A DNA stretch of 64,000 bases from an uncultured Eubacteriales bacterium (lineage in GTDB: Bacteria > Bacillota > Clostridia > Oscillospirales > Acutalibacteraceae): assembly GCA_910584745.1 (NCBI GenBank), contig CAJUDG010000012.1:1-64000 (forward strand). Direction: 5' to 3'. The position numbers and the translations under genes are program-made. Position 1 is the first letter of the stretch, and each line of letters begins with the position of its first letter. Positions 1 through 8,344 of this stretch are shown piece by piece. A model generated the notes under the pieces. The model was not told the origin of the DNA, searched no databases, and saw nothing but the letters and a program-made list of their open reading frames with translations.

Positions 1-81
1 CTTGACTATCTTACCACACACCCGTCCGTTTGTCAACACCTTTTTTCAAATTTTTCAAAAAATTTTTTTGAACTCTCGTGC

Positions 82-110
82 TGTACATCCGGCGCTTGGT
101 GTGATATAAT
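82..110 (+). promoter_or_regulatory. Probable sigma-A promoter of the metA operon
   Basis: A perfect TATAAT (105-110) is preceded by TGA, forming an extended -10. A weak -35 (TGTACA, 82-87, four of six matches to consensus) sits 17 bp upstream. It lies about 80 bp before metA and is the only good promoter in the leader. Confidence 0.6.
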
Positions 111-120
111 GAATTATATC

Positions 121-164
121 TGCCAAATCCCCCTTTGTCAAGGGCTTTTCGAGGGATTTCGGCA
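121..164 (+). promoter_or_regulatory. Stem-loop in the metA 5' leader
   Basis: TGCCAAATCCC (121-131) can pair with GGGATTTCGGCA (153-164) with one bulged C. A smaller CCTT/AAGG pair sits inside. It lies between the promoter and the ribosome site (GAAAGG, about 176-181). No T-run follows, so it is not an obvious terminator, and it does not resemble a SAM riboswitch or T-box. It may be a translational or stability element; function unknown. Confidence 0.45.
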
Positions 165-189
165 AATTCTTATATGAAAGGTCAATGCC

Positions 190-1113
190 ATGCCCATCCG
201 TATACAGGCCGACCTTCCGGCCATTGAGGTGCTGGAGGCCGAGAATATTTTTGTGATGACCTATGACCGGGCCGCCGGCCAGGATATCCGGCCCCTTAAG
301 ATAGCCATCCTGAACCTTATGCCCACCAAGACCGAGACCGAGACCCAGCTGCTGCGGCTGCTGGGCAACACCCCCCTCCAGGTGGACGTGGAGCTGCTGC
401 ACACCGCAAGCCATATAAGCAAGAACACCAGCTCCTCCTATTTATATAAGTATTATAAGACCTTCGATCAGGTAAAGGACCAGCGCTTCGACGGCCTTAT
501 CATCACCGGCGCGCCCGTGGAAAAGCTTCCCTTCGAGGAGGTGGACTACTGGCCTGAGATGTGCGCCATCATGGACTGGACCCAAACCAACGTCTACTCG
601 ACCCTTTATATATGCTGGGGGGCCCAGGCGGGGCTTTATTATCACTACGGTATAGAAAAACATCCTCTGCCCGAAAAGCTCAGCGGCATATACAATCATC
701 AGGTCCTGAACCCCTATCACCCCCTGATGCGCGGCTTCGACGACAACTACTTCGCTCCTCACTCCCGCTATACGACAGTATACCTGGACGACATAAGGGC
801 CCATAGAGAACTTCTGCCCCTGGCCGTCTCGGACATGGCGGGCCTGCATATCGTGGCCGAGAAGGGCGGGCGCAGGATATTCGTCACCGGCCACGCAGAG
901 TATGACCGTGACACCCTCTCCAAAGAATACTTCCGGGACGTGAACCGGGGCCTTGAGCCGAAGGTCCCATATAACTACTTCCCCTGCGACGACCCCACAA
1001 AGGCCCCCGCCTTCACCTGGCGCAGCAACGCCCACCTTCTGGTGTCCAACTGGCTGAACTACTACGTGTACCAGCAGGTGCCCTACGACTTTATCGGAGA
1101 GGATCGCACATGA
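190..1113 (+). CDS. metA: Homoserine O-acyltransferase (MetA family; residue 111 predicts acetyl-CoA use)
   Basis: A cytoplasmic enzyme that acylates the hydroxyl of L-homoserine, the first committed step of methionine synthesis. The 307-residue length is normal for the family. Catalytic residues are visible: Lys47 in MPTKTETE, nucleophile Cys142 in ICWGAQAG, and His235/Glu237 in GHAEYD. Residue 111 is Glu (GAPVEKLPF). In characterised MetA proteins Glu111 goes with acetyl-CoA and Gly111 with succinyl-CoA, so the product is probably O-acetylhomoserine even though the family is usually called succinyltransferase. It is first in a run of genes joined by 4-bp overlaps. Confidence 0.93.
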   Translation: MPIRIQADLPAIEVLEAENIFVMTYDRAAGQDIRPLKIAILNLMPTKTETETQLLRLLGNTPLQVDVELLHTASHISKNTSSSYLYKYYKTFDQVKDQRFDGLIITGAPVEKLPFEEVDYWPEMCAIMDWTQTNVYSTLYICWGAQAGLYYHYGIEKHPLPEKLSGIYNHQVLNPYHPLMRGFDDNYFAPHSRYTTVYLDDIRAHRELLPLAVSDMAGLHIVAEKGGRRIFVTGHAEYDRDTLSKEYFRDVNRGLEPKVPYNYFPCDDPTKAPAFTWRSNAHLLVSNWLNYYVYQQVPYDFIGEDRT

Positions 1114-1808
1114 AAATATTGACCTCAGAGCTAAGCTCGCTCCTATATAATGAGGGGGCCTCCCTTGTAGGCTTCGGGGATATCTCCGCCCTAGATTATC
1201 AGGGCTTCACCTCATGCGTGGCCCTGGCGGTAAAGATACCGGCGGGCGTTATAGCAGGGATAAAGGACGGCCCCTCCCGGGAATATTTTGAGCAGTATAA
1301 CGCACTGAACGCAAAGCTGGACGCTTTGTCAGAGCTTGCCGCCGGATACCTCTCGGAGCACGGCTGCCGGGCCCTGGCCCAGACCACCACTGCCGTGGCC
1401 GAGTCGGCCGGCTACCGCACTCCAATGCCACACAAGACCTGCGCCACCCGGGCGGGCCTTGGCTGGATAGGCAAGTCGGCCCTTTTAGTGACAGAGGAAT
1501 ACGGCCCCGCCCTGCGCTTGAGCTCGGTGCTCACCGACGCGGAGTTCGACAGCGTCTCGGAGCCCATAGACCACTCCCGCTGCGGCAGCTGCACCGCCTG
1601 CGCCAGCGCCTGCCCGGGCCATGCAATCAATGGCGCCCTCTGGGACGTAAACGCGCCCCGGGAAAGCCTCGTGGACGTAGAGGCCTGCCGGAAAGCCGCC
1701 CGGGCCCTGGCATGGGAGCTTCTGGGCGAACAGATCACCCTCTGCGGGAAATGTATAGAGACATGCCCATACACAAGGGCTTACCTCAAAAAGGAGAATG
1801 TCTTATGA
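1110..1808 (+). CDS. QueG-like double [4Fe-4S] cluster protein
   Basis: A 232-residue protein whose C-terminal third carries two iron-sulfur motifs: CGSCTACASACP near residue 153 and CGKCIETCP near residue 215. The layout resembles the iron-sulfur half of epoxyqueuosine reductase (QueG). QueG is usually about 350-400 residues, so this is a short relative and queuosine chemistry should not be assumed. An internal GLGWIGKSALLVTEEYGP segment is also typical of the QueG-like group. The start overlaps the metA stop by 4 bp, so translation is probably coupled. Substrate unknown. Confidence 0.75.
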   Translation: MKILTSELSSLLYNEGASLVGFGDISALDYQGFTSCVALAVKIPAGVIAGIKDGPSREYFEQYNALNAKLDALSELAAGYLSEHGCRALAQTTTAVAESAGYRTPMPHKTCATRAGLGWIGKSALLVTEEYGPALRLSSVLTDAEFDSVSEPIDHSRCGSCTACASACPGHAINGALWDVNAPRESLVDVEACRKAARALAWELLGEQITLCGKCIETCPYTRAYLKKENVL

Positions 1809-2434
1809 TAAAATGTGACAGCGTCCTGTTCGACCTGGACGGCACCCTCTGGGACACCACCGCCGCCCTCGCTGAGGTCTGGCAGGCCGTCATTATGGAC
1901 GAGCCCGACGCCCGCCGGACGCTGACCCGGCAGGACATGACCGGCGTGATGGGCATGACCTCCACTGAGCTTATGCGCACCCTGTTCCCCGGCCTCTCGG
2001 ACGAGAGGGGAGAGGAGCTTTTTGAAAAGCTCTGCATAGCCGAGGACGACTACCTGCGAAAACACGGCGGCATACTGTATGACGGTCTTGAGGAGACCCT
2101 TCGGGCGCTCTCCCAGAAGGTCCCCCTGGCCATAATCAGCAACTGCGGTCCCGACTATATCCCCGCCTTCTTCGACGCCCACGGCCTGGAAAAATATTTT
2201 TCCGACTGGGAGTGCATAGGCCGTACGGGCCTCTCCAAGGGCGAGAATATCCGCCTTGTGGCGGAGCGGGGCGGCTTTAAGGCCCCCGTCTACGTGGGCG
2301 ACACATCCATGGACCAGGCCGCGGCCCAGGCTGCGGGAGTGCCCTTTATCTTCGCCGCCTACGGCTTCGGGAACGTAAAAGACTGCCCCAGGGTGGACGG
2401 GCCCGCCGGGCTTTTGGAGCTTTTGGAACTATGA
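1805..2434 (+). CDS. HAD-superfamily hydrolase (phosphoglycolate phosphatase-like)
   Basis: A 209-residue cytoplasmic phosphatase-type protein. All four HAD motifs are visible: DLDGTLWD near the N-terminus (nucleophile and acid Asp), IISNCG (motif II), the Lys of LSKGEN (motif III) and VYVGDTSMD (motif IV). A cap domain lies between motifs I and II, as in phosphoglycolate phosphatase/beta-phosphoglucomutase relatives. The ATG at 1805 is chosen over a longer frame because it overlaps the previous stop by 4 bp and starts just before motif I. Substrate cannot be predicted. Confidence 0.85.
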   Translation: MIKCDSVLFDLDGTLWDTTAALAEVWQAVIMDEPDARRTLTRQDMTGVMGMTSTELMRTLFPGLSDERGEELFEKLCIAEDDYLRKHGGILYDGLEETLRALSQKVPLAIISNCGPDYIPAFFDAHGLEKYFSDWECIGRTGLSKGENIRLVAERGGFKAPVYVGDTSMDQAAAQAAGVPFIFAAYGFGNVKDCPRVDGPAGLLELLEL

Positions 2435-3021
2435 ACACCTCTCTGCTTTTCTCCAGCTTCCCCTTTATAACCGGCCCCAACGTGACCCTCTCCCGCATGA
2501 CGGACATGGACGCCGAGGCTCTCTGGGAGGTCCTGGGCGACGAGGAGAACTTCCGCTACGCCCCCACGGGCCCCCTCCCCTCGCCGGTGCTCTGTCCCCA
2601 GCGGATGGCCCGGTACGAGGCCATGTTCCGGGACCGGGTGGCCATCGTGCTGGGCATCTACCCCGGCGGCGGGGGCAATCCCCTGGGGGGCATCTTCGAG
2701 ATATACAACTTCGACACCCAGATACAGAGCGTCACCGTGCGTTTCACCCTCTCGAAAAAATACACCGGCCAGAGCTACGCCACGGGCGCCCTTCGCGCCG
2801 TGGTGGAGTACCTTATGGACAACGCCGGGGTCCACCGCATCCAGGCCTACGTGCAGCCCGCCAACTACCGCGGCGTGCTGGTCCTTGAGCGGTGCGGCTT
2901 CAAAAAGGAGGGTACCATCCGCGAGGGCTTCCTGTGGCCCGACAAGGGCATAGTGGACCTGTCCCTCTACTCCCTTCTGCCCACGGACGTGCGGCGGCAC
3001 CCCAACTCCCACGTATTTTGA
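2431..3021 (+). CDS. GNAT acetyltransferase, RimJ/RimL-like
   Basis: A 196-residue acetyltransferase of the RimJ/RimL subgroup, which acetylates N-terminal amines of ribosomal proteins or small-molecule amines with acetyl-CoA. The N-terminal stretch with VTLSRMTDMDAEALWEVL is the usual first strand and helix. The acetyl-CoA-binding region is SKKYTGQSYATGALRAVV, and the C-terminal ANYRGVLVLERCGFKKEGT is the conserved end of the fold. It overlaps the HAD gene by 4 bp and is the fourth gene of the metA cluster. Substrate unknown. Confidence 0.85.
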   Translation: MNTSLLFSSFPFITGPNVTLSRMTDMDAEALWEVLGDEENFRYAPTGPLPSPVLCPQRMARYEAMFRDRVAIVLGIYPGGGGNPLGGIFEIYNFDTQIQSVTVRFTLSKKYTGQSYATGALRAVVEYLMDNAGVHRIQAYVQPANYRGVLVLERCGFKKEGTIREGFLWPDKGIVDLSLYSLLPTDVRRHPNSHVF

Positions 3022-3060
3022 CTATCGTGACGCAATATTTACCGGCAAAGAGGTGATACT

Positions 3061-3642
3061 ATGCCCCAGGAATATACGTCCCTCAGCGATCAGCGGCTTT
3101 CGGCCCTGGTGCGGGAGGGCGACCCCCAGGCCTTTGTGGAGCTCTCTGCCCGGTACATCGGCCTTATCCGCAACAAGGCCGCCCTGTTCTGCGGCCCCGC
3201 CGTGCCGGAGCCCGAGGACCTTTTGCAGGAGGGCTTTCTGGGGCTGTACGCCGCGGCCCTGGGTTATAGGGACAGCGGCGGCAGCTTCGGCACATACGCC
3301 GGGGCCTGTATCTATAACCAGATGGTCAGCGCCGTGCGCCGCAATGCCACAGCCGGCAACCGCACACTGACGGAGGCCCTGCCCCTGGCAGAGGCGGGGG
3401 ACCCTCCCGAATGGGCAATGGGCCCCCAGGACCTAGTGGAGATGCACGAGCAGTTCGACAGCATGTGGCAGCGGCTGGAGCTGACCCCCCTGGAGCGCAG
3501 GGTACTGGACCTGTACCTCTCCGGCTGCAGCCGCGCGGAGGTGCAGCAGCGGTCCGGGATCCGGCAGAAAGCATTTGACAACGCCCTTTACCGCATAAGG
3601 AGCAAGCTGCGGCGGGGCCGGAAGGAGGATAAAGCGCCATGA
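3061..3642 (+). CDS. RNA polymerase sigma factor, sigma-70 family (SigH-like)
   Basis: A 193-residue sigma factor. Region 2 (core binding and -10 recognition) spans about residues 40-100, with the EPEDLLQEGFLGLYAA signature followed by FGTYAGACIYNQMVSAVRR. Region 4 (-35 recognition helix-turn-helix) spans about residues 137-187, beginning LTPLERRVLDLYLSG. Regions 1 and 3 are missing, as in SigH/Spo0H and other short alternative sigma factors. AAAGAGGTGATACT gives a good ribosome site before the ATG. It overlaps the following zinc-ribbon gene by 4 bp. No anti-sigma factor is adjacent; the regulon is unknown. Confidence 0.88.
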   Translation: MPQEYTSLSDQRLSALVREGDPQAFVELSARYIGLIRNKAALFCGPAVPEPEDLLQEGFLGLYAAALGYRDSGGSFGTYAGACIYNQMVSAVRRNATAGNRTLTEALPLAEAGDPPEWAMGPQDLVEMHEQFDSMWQRLELTPLERRVLDLYLSGCSRAEVQQRSGIRQKAFDNALYRIRSKLRRGRKEDKAP

Positions 3643-3953
3643 CGGCCGAGGAAAAGATATTACGCTGCCGGGAGTGCGGCCGGGACTTCCTGTTTACCCC
3701 CGAGGAGCAAGATTTCTACACAAAGCACGGCTACGGCAGTCCCCGCCGGTGCAAGGACTGTCGCCGGGCCGCCCGCCTGAAAAAGGCCGGCCGGGTGTAT
3801 TCCGGCGTCTGTGCCGCCTGCGGGAAGGAGGCCAGGGTCTCCTTCCCCCCTGCCCGTGAGACCCTTGTCTACTGCGGCGACTGCTGGGCCCAGATCGCCG
3901 CCGAGCGCCGCACCGCAAAGAGAAAGCGCGCCGCCCGTCAGGGCAAGGCCTGA
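3639..3953 (+). CDS. Double zinc-ribbon protein coupled to the sigma factor
   Basis: A 104-residue protein with two zinc-binding halves. The first contains LRCRECG and RRCKDCR; the second contains GVCAACGK and VYCGDCW, giving four CxxC pairs and two likely zinc sites. The DFLFTPEEQDFYTKHGY stretch matches the widespread 'probable zinc-ribbon domain' family. The C-terminus is Arg/Lys-rich (ERRTAKRKRAARQGKA), which could bind nucleic acid. Its start overlaps the sigma-factor stop by 4 bp, so the two are likely made together. Whether it modulates the sigma factor is inference. Confidence 0.75.
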   Translation: MTAEEKILRCRECGRDFLFTPEEQDFYTKHGYGSPRRCKDCRRAARLKKAGRVYSGVCAACGKEARVSFPPARETLVYCGDCWAQIAAERRTAKRKRAARQGKA

Positions 3954-3963
3954 AAAAGCCCGG

Positions 3964-3993
3964 AAAGCTCCCCGTGGATCAAGGGGAGCTTTT
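3964..3993 (+). terminator. Rho-independent terminator of the metA-sigma cluster
   Basis: AAAGCTCCCC (3964-3973) and GGGGAGCTTT (3983-3992) form a 10-bp stem with a 9-nt loop just after the zinc-ribbon stop codon. The T-run is short (TTTT). Confidence 0.7.
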
Positions 3994-4041
3994 GCGCTTA
4001 TTGTCAAAAGTCCCGCCGCGCGACAGCTCCAATAAAACATC

Positions 4042-4070
4042 TTGAAACCGCTGTATAAAAGTGGTATAAT
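4042..4070 (+). promoter_or_regulatory. Sigma-A promoter of pheST
   Basis: TTGAAA (4042-4047) and a perfect TATAAT (4065-4070) are separated by 17 bp, about 70 bp upstream of pheS. The leader is too short for a T-box, unlike many Firmicute pheS genes. Confidence 0.8.
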
Positions 4071-4139
4071 ACCAAAGAACGCGGGTATTCCCGCGTGTAT
4101 AAATTCAGGCTGACGAAGGCTTAGAAAGGACGTTTTAGG

Positions 4140-5168
4140 ATGAAGGAAAGGATAGAGGGGCTGCGCCGGAGCTTCGAGCAGGAGCTGCAGGGAGCCGGCA
4201 GCAGCGACGCAGTTGAAAAGCTGAGGGTTGCGTACCTTGGGAAGAAGGGCTCGGTCACTGAGCTGCTCAAGGGCCTTAAGGACGTTGGCGCGGAGCAGAA
4301 AAAGGAACTGGGCCAGCATATCAACGCCTTTAAGCGGGGCGTTGAGGAACGGCTGTCGGAGAGGATAGAGGAGATAAGGGCCGCCGAGGAGCAGCGTGAG
4401 ATAGAGAGCGCCGAGCAGTACGACGTGACCCTGCCCGTGGGCGGGGACCCGGGGTCCTATCACCCCATAACCATAGTTCAAAGGCAGCTTGAGGAGGTCT
4501 TTACCTCCATGGGCTTTATCGTGGAGGACTTTAAGGAGATAGTCACCGACTATGAGTGCTTCGAGGCGGTGAACATTCCAAAGGACCACCCTGCAAGGGA
4601 CATGCAGGACACCTACTACCTGGAGAACGGCCAGCTTTTGAAGACCCATACCTCCGCGGCGCAGAACTTCATTCTCAGAAAGTACGGCGCGCCGGTGCGG
4701 GCCATCTTCCCCGGCAGGTGCTTTAGGAACGAGGCCACGGACGCCAGCCATGAAAACACCTTCTTCCAGATGGAGGGCATCATGGTGGACAAGAATATCT
4801 CCATCTCCAATCTGATATATTTCATGAAGACCATGCTCTCGGAGGTCTTCGAGCGGGACGTGAAGGTGCGGCTGCGGCCGGGCTTCTTCCCCTTCGTGGA
4901 GCCGGGCTTCGAGCTGGATATAAGCTGCCTCATCTGCGGCGGCGAGGGCTGCTCCACCTGCCACCACTCGGGCTGGGTAGAGCTGTGCCCCTGCGGGATG
5001 ATACACCCCAACGTCCTCAAGATGGGCGGGGTGGACCCGGAGGAGTATACGGGCTTCGCCTTCGGGCTGGGGCTTACCAGGCTTGTGATGATGAAGTACG
5101 GCGTGAAGGATATCCGGGACCTGAACAGCGGCAATTTAAAGGCCCTGGGACAGTTCCGGCACGAATAA
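4140..5168 (+). CDS. pheS: Phenylalanine--tRNA ligase alpha subunit
   Basis: The catalytic subunit of the alpha2-beta2 enzyme that charges tRNA-Phe. The 342-residue length is standard. An N-terminal coiled-coil arm (about residues 1-85) precedes the class II catalytic core. Motif 2 is visible around GRCFRNEATDASHENTFFQ and motif 3 at FGLGLTRLVMMKYGVKDIR. The insertion with CLICGGEGCSTCHHSGW carries several cysteines, a feature of many bacterial PheS proteins. AGAAAGGACGTTTTAGG supplies the ribosome site. pheT follows 18 bp later. Confidence 0.97.
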   Translation: MKERIEGLRRSFEQELQGAGSSDAVEKLRVAYLGKKGSVTELLKGLKDVGAEQKKELGQHINAFKRGVEERLSERIEEIRAAEEQREIESAEQYDVTLPVGGDPGSYHPITIVQRQLEEVFTSMGFIVEDFKEIVTDYECFEAVNIPKDHPARDMQDTYYLENGQLLKTHTSAAQNFILRKYGAPVRAIFPGRCFRNEATDASHENTFFQMEGIMVDKNISISNLIYFMKTMLSEVFERDVKVRLRPGFFPFVEPGFELDISCLICGGEGCSTCHHSGWVELCPCGMIHPNVLKMGGVDPEEYTGFAFGLGLTRLVMMKYGVKDIRDLNSGNLKALGQFRHE

Positions 5169-5186
5169 GAGAGGGAGGGATATAAT

Positions 5187-7547
5187 ATGCTGATCTCAAT
5201 GAACTGGATAAACGATTTCGTGGACCTTAAGGGCCTGGACATACCCGCCCTTATACAGCGCTTCACCCTCTCCACCGCCGAGGTCGAGGACGTGTACGAG
5301 ATGGGCCGGGACCTAAGAGGCGTTGTGGCGGGCAGGATCCTCTCTGTTGAGAACCACCCGGATTCCAAGAAGCTGCACCTTTTGAAGGTGGACGGCGGGG
5401 ACAAGATATACGACGTGGTATGCGGCGCGCCAAACGTCTGGGAGGGGCTTATCGTCCCCTTCGTCAAGGAGGGCGGCATGGTGGGCGGCCAGGAGATAGG
5501 CATGGCAAAGCTTGCCGGGTACGAGAGCCACGGCATGTGCTGCTCTGAAAAGGAGCTGGGCATATCCGCCGATCACTCGGGGCTTATGGAGCTGCCGGAG
5601 GACACGCCGGTGGGCCGGGATATTACGGAGCTCTACGGCATTATAGACACCGTGTTCGAGGTGGACAACAAGTCCCTGACAAATAGGCCGGACCTCTGGG
5701 GCCACTACGGCATAGCAAGGGAGTTCGCGGCACTGTCCGGCCGGGAGCTGAAGCCTTTGGAGACCGTGTCCCTTGAGCAGTTCGACGGGCTTGACCCCGT
5801 TGATATCGACGTGCAGGACAAGGAGTTATGTTATAGGTACACCGGGCTTAAGGTGCGCAACATCACCAAGAAGGTCAGCCCCGTGGATATGCGCATAAGG
5901 CTCTTTTACTGCGGCAGCAGGGCTATAAACCTTCTGGCAGACCTGACCAACTATCTCATGCTGGAGATGGGCCAGCCCATGCACGCCTTTGACTGCGCCA
6001 AGGTGGACAGCATCAGGGTGAAGCGTTTTGACGCGCCCTTTACCTTCACCACCCTGGACGGCGCGGAGCGGAAGGTTGACGAGAATACGCTGATGATTTG
6101 TACAGGCGATACGCCGGTGGCGGTCGCGGGCATTATGGGCGGCCTGGATTCGGAGATAGAGGACGATACGGACAGCCTGCTCCTGGAGTCGGCGAACTTC
6201 GACGCGGCGTCTGTGCGCAAGTCCTCCACACGGCTGGGCCTTCGCACCGACGCGTCCATGCGCTATGAGAAGACCCTGGACCCGGAGATGACTGTTCCGG
6301 CCATCGGCAGGTTCATGAAGCTGCTGCTGGATATCGACCCCCAGGCCCAGGTGATATCCAGGCTTACGGACGTGTATGTCAAGCGCTATCCCCAGGTGGA
6401 GCTGAGCTTTGACAAGGCATATGTGGACAGGTACACGGGCATTGAGATAGAGGATGGCAGGATAATCGGGACGCTTCTGTCCCTGGGCTTTGAGGCCAGT
6501 CAGGAGGGGAACAGGTTCACGGTAAAGGTGCCCAGCTGGCGGGCCACAAAGGACGTGACCATTAAGGCGGACATCATCGAGGAGATAACCCGCATTTACG
6601 GATATGACAACTTTGAGATAAAGACCACCGTCAGCCCCCTGTACCCCCAGAGAAAGAGCGCGGGGAATAAGGCCGACAACTTTGTGAAGGACATTCTGGT
6701 GCAGAGCTACAGGCTCCACGAGGTGCACTCCTATATCTGGCAGGACATAAAGAAGTGCAGGATTCTGGGGATAGAGCCCGAGGAGAATGTGAAGCTGATA
6801 AACGCCCAGACCCCGGACCACGAGATCATTCGCCGGAGCATGGGCCCCACCCTGCTGTCGGTATTGCAGGAGAACCGGGCGTTTTCAGCAGATTTCGGCG
6901 TGTTCGAGATAGGGCGTGTGGCCGAAGGCCTTGGTGAGGACGGCCTTGTAAAGGAGCGCAAGAAGCTGGGGATAGCCCTCTTTAGCCGGACCCAGGGGGA
7001 GAAGGAGCTCTTTATGCGGCTTATCGAGATGATGAAGGCCGTGTCAAGGAGCGTCAAGCGGGTTGAGCCGGAGCTTGCCAACTGCGAGCCGAGGTTCAAG
7101 TGGCAGCACCCCAGGAATACCGCGGTTATAATGGCCGGGGGCGAGGCTCTGGGCTGGGTCTGCGCGCTTACGCCGTCGGTGCTGAGAAATATCGACCGCA
7201 AGGCGGCGGTGGTCTGCGGGGAGCTGGATATGGACGCGTTCGCCGGGCTTACTGCCGGGGAACTGGGGTATAATGAGCCCAGCAGGTTCCCGGGGATCGA
7301 TATAGACCTGTCGGTGGTGCTGCCCGAGGGTATGCGCTTTGCGGACATGGAGCCCGCCTGGAAGGGCGCGGGGCACCTTACTGGGGTAAGCCTTATAGAC
7401 TCGTTCCAGCAGGCTGGGCGCAGGAGCCTGACCCTGCGGTTTGGGTTCTCGTCCATGGAGAAGACCCTCTCTAAGGAGGAGGTACAGCCCATTGTGGACG
7501 GGATAGTTGAGGAGCTGGGGGCTGCTGGGGCGGTGCTTAGGAGCTGA
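5187..7547 (+). CDS. pheT: Phenylalanine--tRNA ligase beta subunit
   Basis: A 786-residue partner of PheS providing tRNA binding and editing. Domains in order are the EMAP/tRNA-binding domain (about residues 40-150), the B3/B4 editing domain (about 210-390, around MLEMGQPMHAFD), B5 (about 400-475), a catalytic-like core, and the C-terminal ferredoxin-fold anticodon-binding domain (about 690-786, beginning near SRFPGIDIDLSVVLPEG). AGAGAGGGAGGGATATAAT precedes the ATG. Length and order match bacterial PheT. Confidence 0.97.
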   Translation: MLISMNWINDFVDLKGLDIPALIQRFTLSTAEVEDVYEMGRDLRGVVAGRILSVENHPDSKKLHLLKVDGGDKIYDVVCGAPNVWEGLIVPFVKEGGMVGGQEIGMAKLAGYESHGMCCSEKELGISADHSGLMELPEDTPVGRDITELYGIIDTVFEVDNKSLTNRPDLWGHYGIAREFAALSGRELKPLETVSLEQFDGLDPVDIDVQDKELCYRYTGLKVRNITKKVSPVDMRIRLFYCGSRAINLLADLTNYLMLEMGQPMHAFDCAKVDSIRVKRFDAPFTFTTLDGAERKVDENTLMICTGDTPVAVAGIMGGLDSEIEDDTDSLLLESANFDAASVRKSSTRLGLRTDASMRYEKTLDPEMTVPAIGRFMKLLLDIDPQAQVISRLTDVYVKRYPQVELSFDKAYVDRYTGIEIEDGRIIGTLLSLGFEASQEGNRFTVKVPSWRATKDVTIKADIIEEITRIYGYDNFEIKTTVSPLYPQRKSAGNKADNFVKDILVQSYRLHEVHSYIWQDIKKCRILGIEPEENVKLINAQTPDHEIIRRSMGPTLLSVLQENRAFSADFGVFEIGRVAEGLGEDGLVKERKKLGIALFSRTQGEKELFMRLIEMMKAVSRSVKRVEPELANCEPRFKWQHPRNTAVIMAGGEALGWVCALTPSVLRNIDRKAAVVCGELDMDAFAGLTAGELGYNEPSRFPGIDIDLSVVLPEGMRFADMEPAWKGAGHLTGVSLIDSFQQAGRRSLTLRFGFSSMEKTLSKEEVQPIVDGIVEELGAAGAVLRS

Positions 7548-7571
7548 TTAATTCTTAATTATATTTTGGCC

Positions 7572-7625
7572 TCCGGCGGGGATGGGGCTTTGCCCCCTCC
7601 ACCCCCACCACTTTTGAAAAAGTGG
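7572..7625 (+). repeat. Palindromic intergenic element after pheT
   Basis: Two short hairpins sit in the 157-bp gap between pheT and ireB. The first is a GGGG-CTTT-CCCC type stem (about 7579-7599). The second is a perfect CCACTTTT/AAAAGTGG stem (7608-7615 and 7618-7625). No gene is present. It may terminate pheT transcription weakly or belong to a dispersed repeat. Confidence 0.5.
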
Positions 7626-7640
7626 ACAAAACTTTTACCC

Positions 7641-7669
7641 TTGCTTTTTTACGGCGAAACTGCTATAAT
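7641..7669 (+). promoter_or_regulatory. Sigma-A promoter of ireB
   Basis: TTGCTT (7641-7646) and TATAAT (7664-7669) have 17-bp spacing and lie 35 bp before the ireB start. Confidence 0.75.
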
Positions 7670-7704
7670 ATACTACTGACTAACTGATACGGAGGTGCCA
7701 CACT

Positions 7705-7956
7705 ATGCCTGAGGACCACAGCACGATAACATTCTCACTGGACGAGGTGCGGGAGGCCGACATGAAGCGCATACTTCTGACGGTGTACGACGCGCTAAAG
7801 GAGAAGGGGTATAACCCCATAAGCCAGCTGGTGGGGTATCTTCTCTCGGAGGACCCGACCTATATCACGACGCACAATAACGCCAGAAGCCTTATCCGGC
7901 GGATAGACCGGGACGAGCTTTTAAAGGCGATGGTGCGGTCGTACCTGGGCGAGTAG
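7705..7956 (+). CDS. ireB: IreB family regulatory phosphoprotein
   Basis: An 83-residue protein of the IreB family (formerly UPF0297). In Enterococcus, IreB is a substrate of the PASTA kinase IreK and affects cephalosporin tolerance. The start MPEDHSTITFSLDE includes the threonine-rich N-terminus where phosphorylation occurs in that system. The core segment with GYNPISQLVGYLLSEDPTYI is strongly conserved in the family. The usual neighbours (ruvX, DUF1292 gene) are absent here; it is followed 37 bp later by a gene of unknown function. Confidence 0.9.
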   Translation: MPEDHSTITFSLDEVREADMKRILLTVYDALKEKGYNPISQLVGYLLSEDPTYITTHNNARSLIRRIDRDELLKAMVRSYLGE

Positions 7957-7993
7957 CCCGCGAATACATTACAGCAGAAAGGGTGGCGGCGGA

Positions 7994-8329
7994 ATGAGCG
8001 AGAAAAAGGGCGGCAGCAAGGAGACAAAAAGCGCCCCCAAGGCGCAGGGAGGCTTTCCCAGCTATAAGGGAAGGCCGCTGGTGCGCAGCGGGGACACGCT
8101 TTACTATGGGAGCATGACGGAAAAGTATGTGGTGAAGCTGGATGTAAAGTCCAAGAAGGACGTGCAGGGCTTGCAGGTGGCGGATAAGGTGTCGGTGCAG
8201 CTTATGAGCACGGATGCGGAGATACGCAACCGCAAGCAGATAGTGAAGACCAGCGAGAAAGAGGGATTGTATCTGGCGCTGGACATAGCGGACGCATGGC
8301 TGACGCGTGAGCTGGGTAAAGCGGAGTAA
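7994..8329 (+). CDS. Conserved-looking small protein of unknown function
   Basis: A 111-residue soluble, charged protein not recognised. The first 25 residues are Lys/Gly/Ser-rich and probably disordered. The remainder alternates strand-like and helix-like segments (LVRSGDTLYYGSMTEKYVVKL, then VSVQLMSTDAEIRNRKQIVK). There is no signal peptide, membrane segment or cysteine. AAAGGGTGGCGGCGGA gives a ribosome site. It is likely co-transcribed with ireB, since no terminator separates them. Confidence 0.6.
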   Translation: MSEKKGGSKETKSAPKAQGGFPSYKGRPLVRSGDTLYYGSMTEKYVVKLDVKSKKDVQGLQVADKVSVQLMSTDAEIRNRKQIVKTSEKEGLYLALDIADAWLTRELGKAE

Positions 8330-8344
8330 CGAAGGGGTCCAGGG

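Noticed and set aside
111..189. SAM riboswitch or T-box before metA
   Set aside because: The leader is too short, with one stem-loop and no terminator or T-box sequence.
3660..5006. A 448-codon minus-strand frame across the zinc-ribbon and pheS genes
   Set aside because: It crosses a terminator, a promoter and pheS, and has no family resemblance. It is a shadow frame.
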